Source: Glandiceps talaboti
Taxonomy: Eukaryota > Hemichordata > Enteropneusta > Spengelidae
Assembly: GCF_964340395.1 (NCBI RefSeq)
Contig: NC_135553.1
Span: forward strand, 22,885,449-22,949,448
DNA length: 64,000 bases
Direction of reading: 5' to 3'
In this document: piece after piece, positions 61,846 to 64,000 of the stretch
How positions within the stretch are numbered: the stretch's first letter is position 1
Layout of the letters: the number at the start of each line of letters is the position of its first letter
The notes under the pieces: generated by a model
The model's database searches: none
Told to the model about the DNA's origin: nothing
The model's input: the letters and a program-made list of their open reading frames with translations, nothing else
Made by a program: the position numbers and the translations under genes

Positions 61846-62041
61846 AGTATCTGATTAACAGGTGTTTTATTCAGTACCGTGGGACCTAATGGATGGCGAC
61901 ATCCTCTCGATTAAATGTATTTGAGATTTAAAGAGATGATTCTGCTATTATAGCACACTTTTAGTGAGTATTGAGAAGTTGGTAAGGTAAAAAGTCAAAA
62001 GGTCACATCATCATTTCTTCATAGAATAGAACTGAATTAAT

Positions 62042-62101
62042 AGAAATTCTTTGTGTACTATTTGCTGATGATATGGCGATGTTTTCAGACACAAAGCCTT
62101 A
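62042..62101 (+). pseudogene. Short LINE reverse-transcriptase fragment (FADD motif)
   Basis: One frame reads IEILCVLFADDMAMFSDTKP then TAA. The hydrophobic-FADD-M motif is the RT catalytic box. Only about 20 codons survive, directly left of the TIR element at 62,122. Confidence 0.5.
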
Positions 62102-62121
62102 ACAACTTGTTGGCCACTAAA

Positions 62122-64000
62122 GGGAACGGCCAGTTTCTTTTGCCTAAAGGGGGGGGGGGGGTCTCCCTGTTTTTTTTTTAAATTGGCAGTGGGGGTCATG
62201 CTGTTTTGAAAATTGTGGATGGGGGGGGGGTCATTGTGTTTTGGATTGTGATGGAAGAAACAAATCCTTTTCTACAAATCCTTGTCTGAAATGTGGTACA
62301 TGTAAATATTTGTTCTTGTCCCTGTTTCTTACATGAATTCTTTCGTTCAAACATAACTATACATATACATATACATGTACATGTATTACCTAGCTACCAC
62401 ACTAGGTACAGAACATGTCATGTAAATGCTTGGCTGTTTCACAATCAGTGCTTCACTTATCTTGCACTTTGGGACAAAAGTGAACTTGAAGGTTTTGTTA
62501 TGGTAATCTTCATAGATAGTTTATAAAAGAAGTTAATCTAAATTGTTGTACTCGTAAGTATGAACTTGTCAGAAGGGATTAACACACTTTCTATTTTGGA
62601 CACTACAAATCATCACATCTCATCAGATTCCAGTTTCCAAGTACTCTAACATATCGGTGACTTTACTATACATGCAATAATAATGCCCCTATACCAATGT
62701 TACGGGCCCATTTTTATGTGCCATGGGAAACTCATTTAAAACTTACAGTTACGTTAGCTTTTCGAAATATTACCGCAAAGGCTATGAATAACCTAAACAT
62801 TGCCTTAATACAAGCAAAAAACTGCAGATCTGCCAGGGGGAAAATCCCAAGGACTCCCTCACCCCCAGAGGTTCCTCTTGCATTCAACCAACAGTCAGAT
62901 GCACCAACAACCATTTTACTGTCATAATGGTATTAACCTTTTCTTATTTCACCCTATTCTAATTTGAGATAATATTGTTTTTTAAAGATGTGAAATGTTT
63001 GCCAAGATAGTGTAAAATTACCTTAAACTCCAAATCTCCCTACCAATGATACTACCATTAGATGTGCTGATCTTTACTAAAATAATGCCATTTAACTTGT
63101 TAAGAACATATTTCAACCCTATCTAAGTTATAAAGAATAGTTTCTGATACTTGATGGTGCTGCCTTGTAAAGCATGGATTGCTATTGCCTTAAAGGGTCC
63201 GAATAGCCTAAATATTGGCTTTAAGGGTAAAAATTCTCCAGGGCTTCTAGAGGGAAGACCCCCTCGGACCCCCACATGAGGTGGACATATGTCAGTCTCA
63301 AGCTCTTCCCCCTACTTATTACTGTCAAGATGCTATTTCAAAAGTATTTCAACCCCATGTACTTACTGTCTTGTAAAGCTGTCTTGTAAAGCTTGGAAGT
63401 AATTTGTCTGAAAGGGTCTGAATAGTCTCAAACTTGACTTTTCAGAGTAAAAAACCTCCAGGGCTTCTAGAGAGAGACCCCTTAGCCCCCCCCCCCCACA
63501 CACACACATGAGGTGTATACATCCCAGGCTCAAGCTCTTGCCCCTACCTCGTACTGTCAAGATGCTATCAAACTATATTTCAAAGATATTTCAACCCTAT
63601 GCAGTTGGCTATTACATGTTGGTGCAGTCTTGTAAAGCTTTGAAATTATTTTCTGAAAATGTCTGAATAGTCTCAAAATTGACTTTTCAGAGTTACAAAC
63701 CTCCTGGACTTCTAGGGGAGACCCCCTAGGACCCACTATAAGAGATGTACGTATTCCCTTCTGAAGCTTTACCCCTACCTTTCACTGTCAAGATGTTATT
63801 AAAACTTTGGGAATATATTTTCCTCATGTGGTCAATAATTATAATTATGATAGCGCTATCCCAGGATCTTTGCAAGACAGTCAAGCAATCCACACTGACT
63901 CACGATCAAAAAAATACCTGTCATGTGAATATTAAATATGGGGGTGGGGGTGGTGGTGTCATCATGTTTTAGAATTAAGTGATAGGGGGTCAGCCTCTTT
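62122..64000. mobile_element. TIR element with G-run repeats, copy B (continues past the window)
   Basis: It starts GGGAACGGCCAGTTTCTT and follows copy A base for base with small changes, including the G runs and the three CTTCTAGAGGGAGACC-type blocks in the middle (about 63,245, 63,465 and 63,710). It lacks the 1.1 kb nested insertion of copy A. The right end is outside the window. No transposase frame. Confidence 0.75.

Overview
The window looks like nuclear DNA of a metazoan, most likely a marine invertebrate. There is no bacterial-style gene packing and coding density is very low. Exons carry GT..AG introns, one chemoreceptor-like class A GPCR is intronless, and most of the sequence is made of non-LTR retrotransposon remnants, terminal-inverted-repeat (TIR) elements, minisatellites and microsatellites. 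I cannot name the species. Most reading frames above 60 codons here are chance openings in AT-rich or repetitive DNA and are not listed as genes.

Layout. 331-3296: a TIR element with G-run subterminal repeats, a TTA target duplication and a younger nested insertion. A second copy without that insertion runs off the right end (62122-64000). 3.3-9.2 kb: sparse, with one antisense LINE fragment, minisatellites and a GAATCC/GGATTC-rich element. 9.2-12.9 kb, minus strand: three exons whose splice phases agree, encoding a protein of unknown function, with an in-frame stop in the middle exon. 13-23 kb: a SINE-like element, a second G-run element, long AT/AC microsatellites and dispersed repeats.

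23,291-45,494: the dominant structure, three head-to-tail copies of a 7.4 kb unit. Each holds the same dead plus-strand LINE, the same dispersed element and the same microsatellites. Shared stop codons show that the LINE died before the unit multiplied. A minus-strand LINE (46.5-49.56 kb) has its 3' end inside the unit, and one duplication breakpoint lies in that 3' tail. A 1 kb insertion that starts with a 142-bp palindromic MITE sits only in the third copy.

49.6-54 kb: two more tandem-repeat blocks and no recognised gene. 54,511-55,656 (minus): a complete 381-residue orphan GPCR lacking Arg3.50 and the TM5 and TM6 prolines. 56,367-60,447: a 4.1 kb foldback-like structure whose long inverted arms are a GACTACATGCGAT minisatellite. 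Its interior carries a broken integrase-transposon helix-turn-helix and a nested element with 114-bp tandem repeats. 60.4-62.1 kb: a dispersed repeat shared with 23.1 kb and a short RT motif.

The only probable functional gene is the GPCR. The minus-strand three-exon locus may be a gene or a recent pseudogene. I did not find a clear novel multi-gene system. The most informative features are the recent triplication, the minisatellite-armed foldback element, and a repeat family with constant ends and a variable core.
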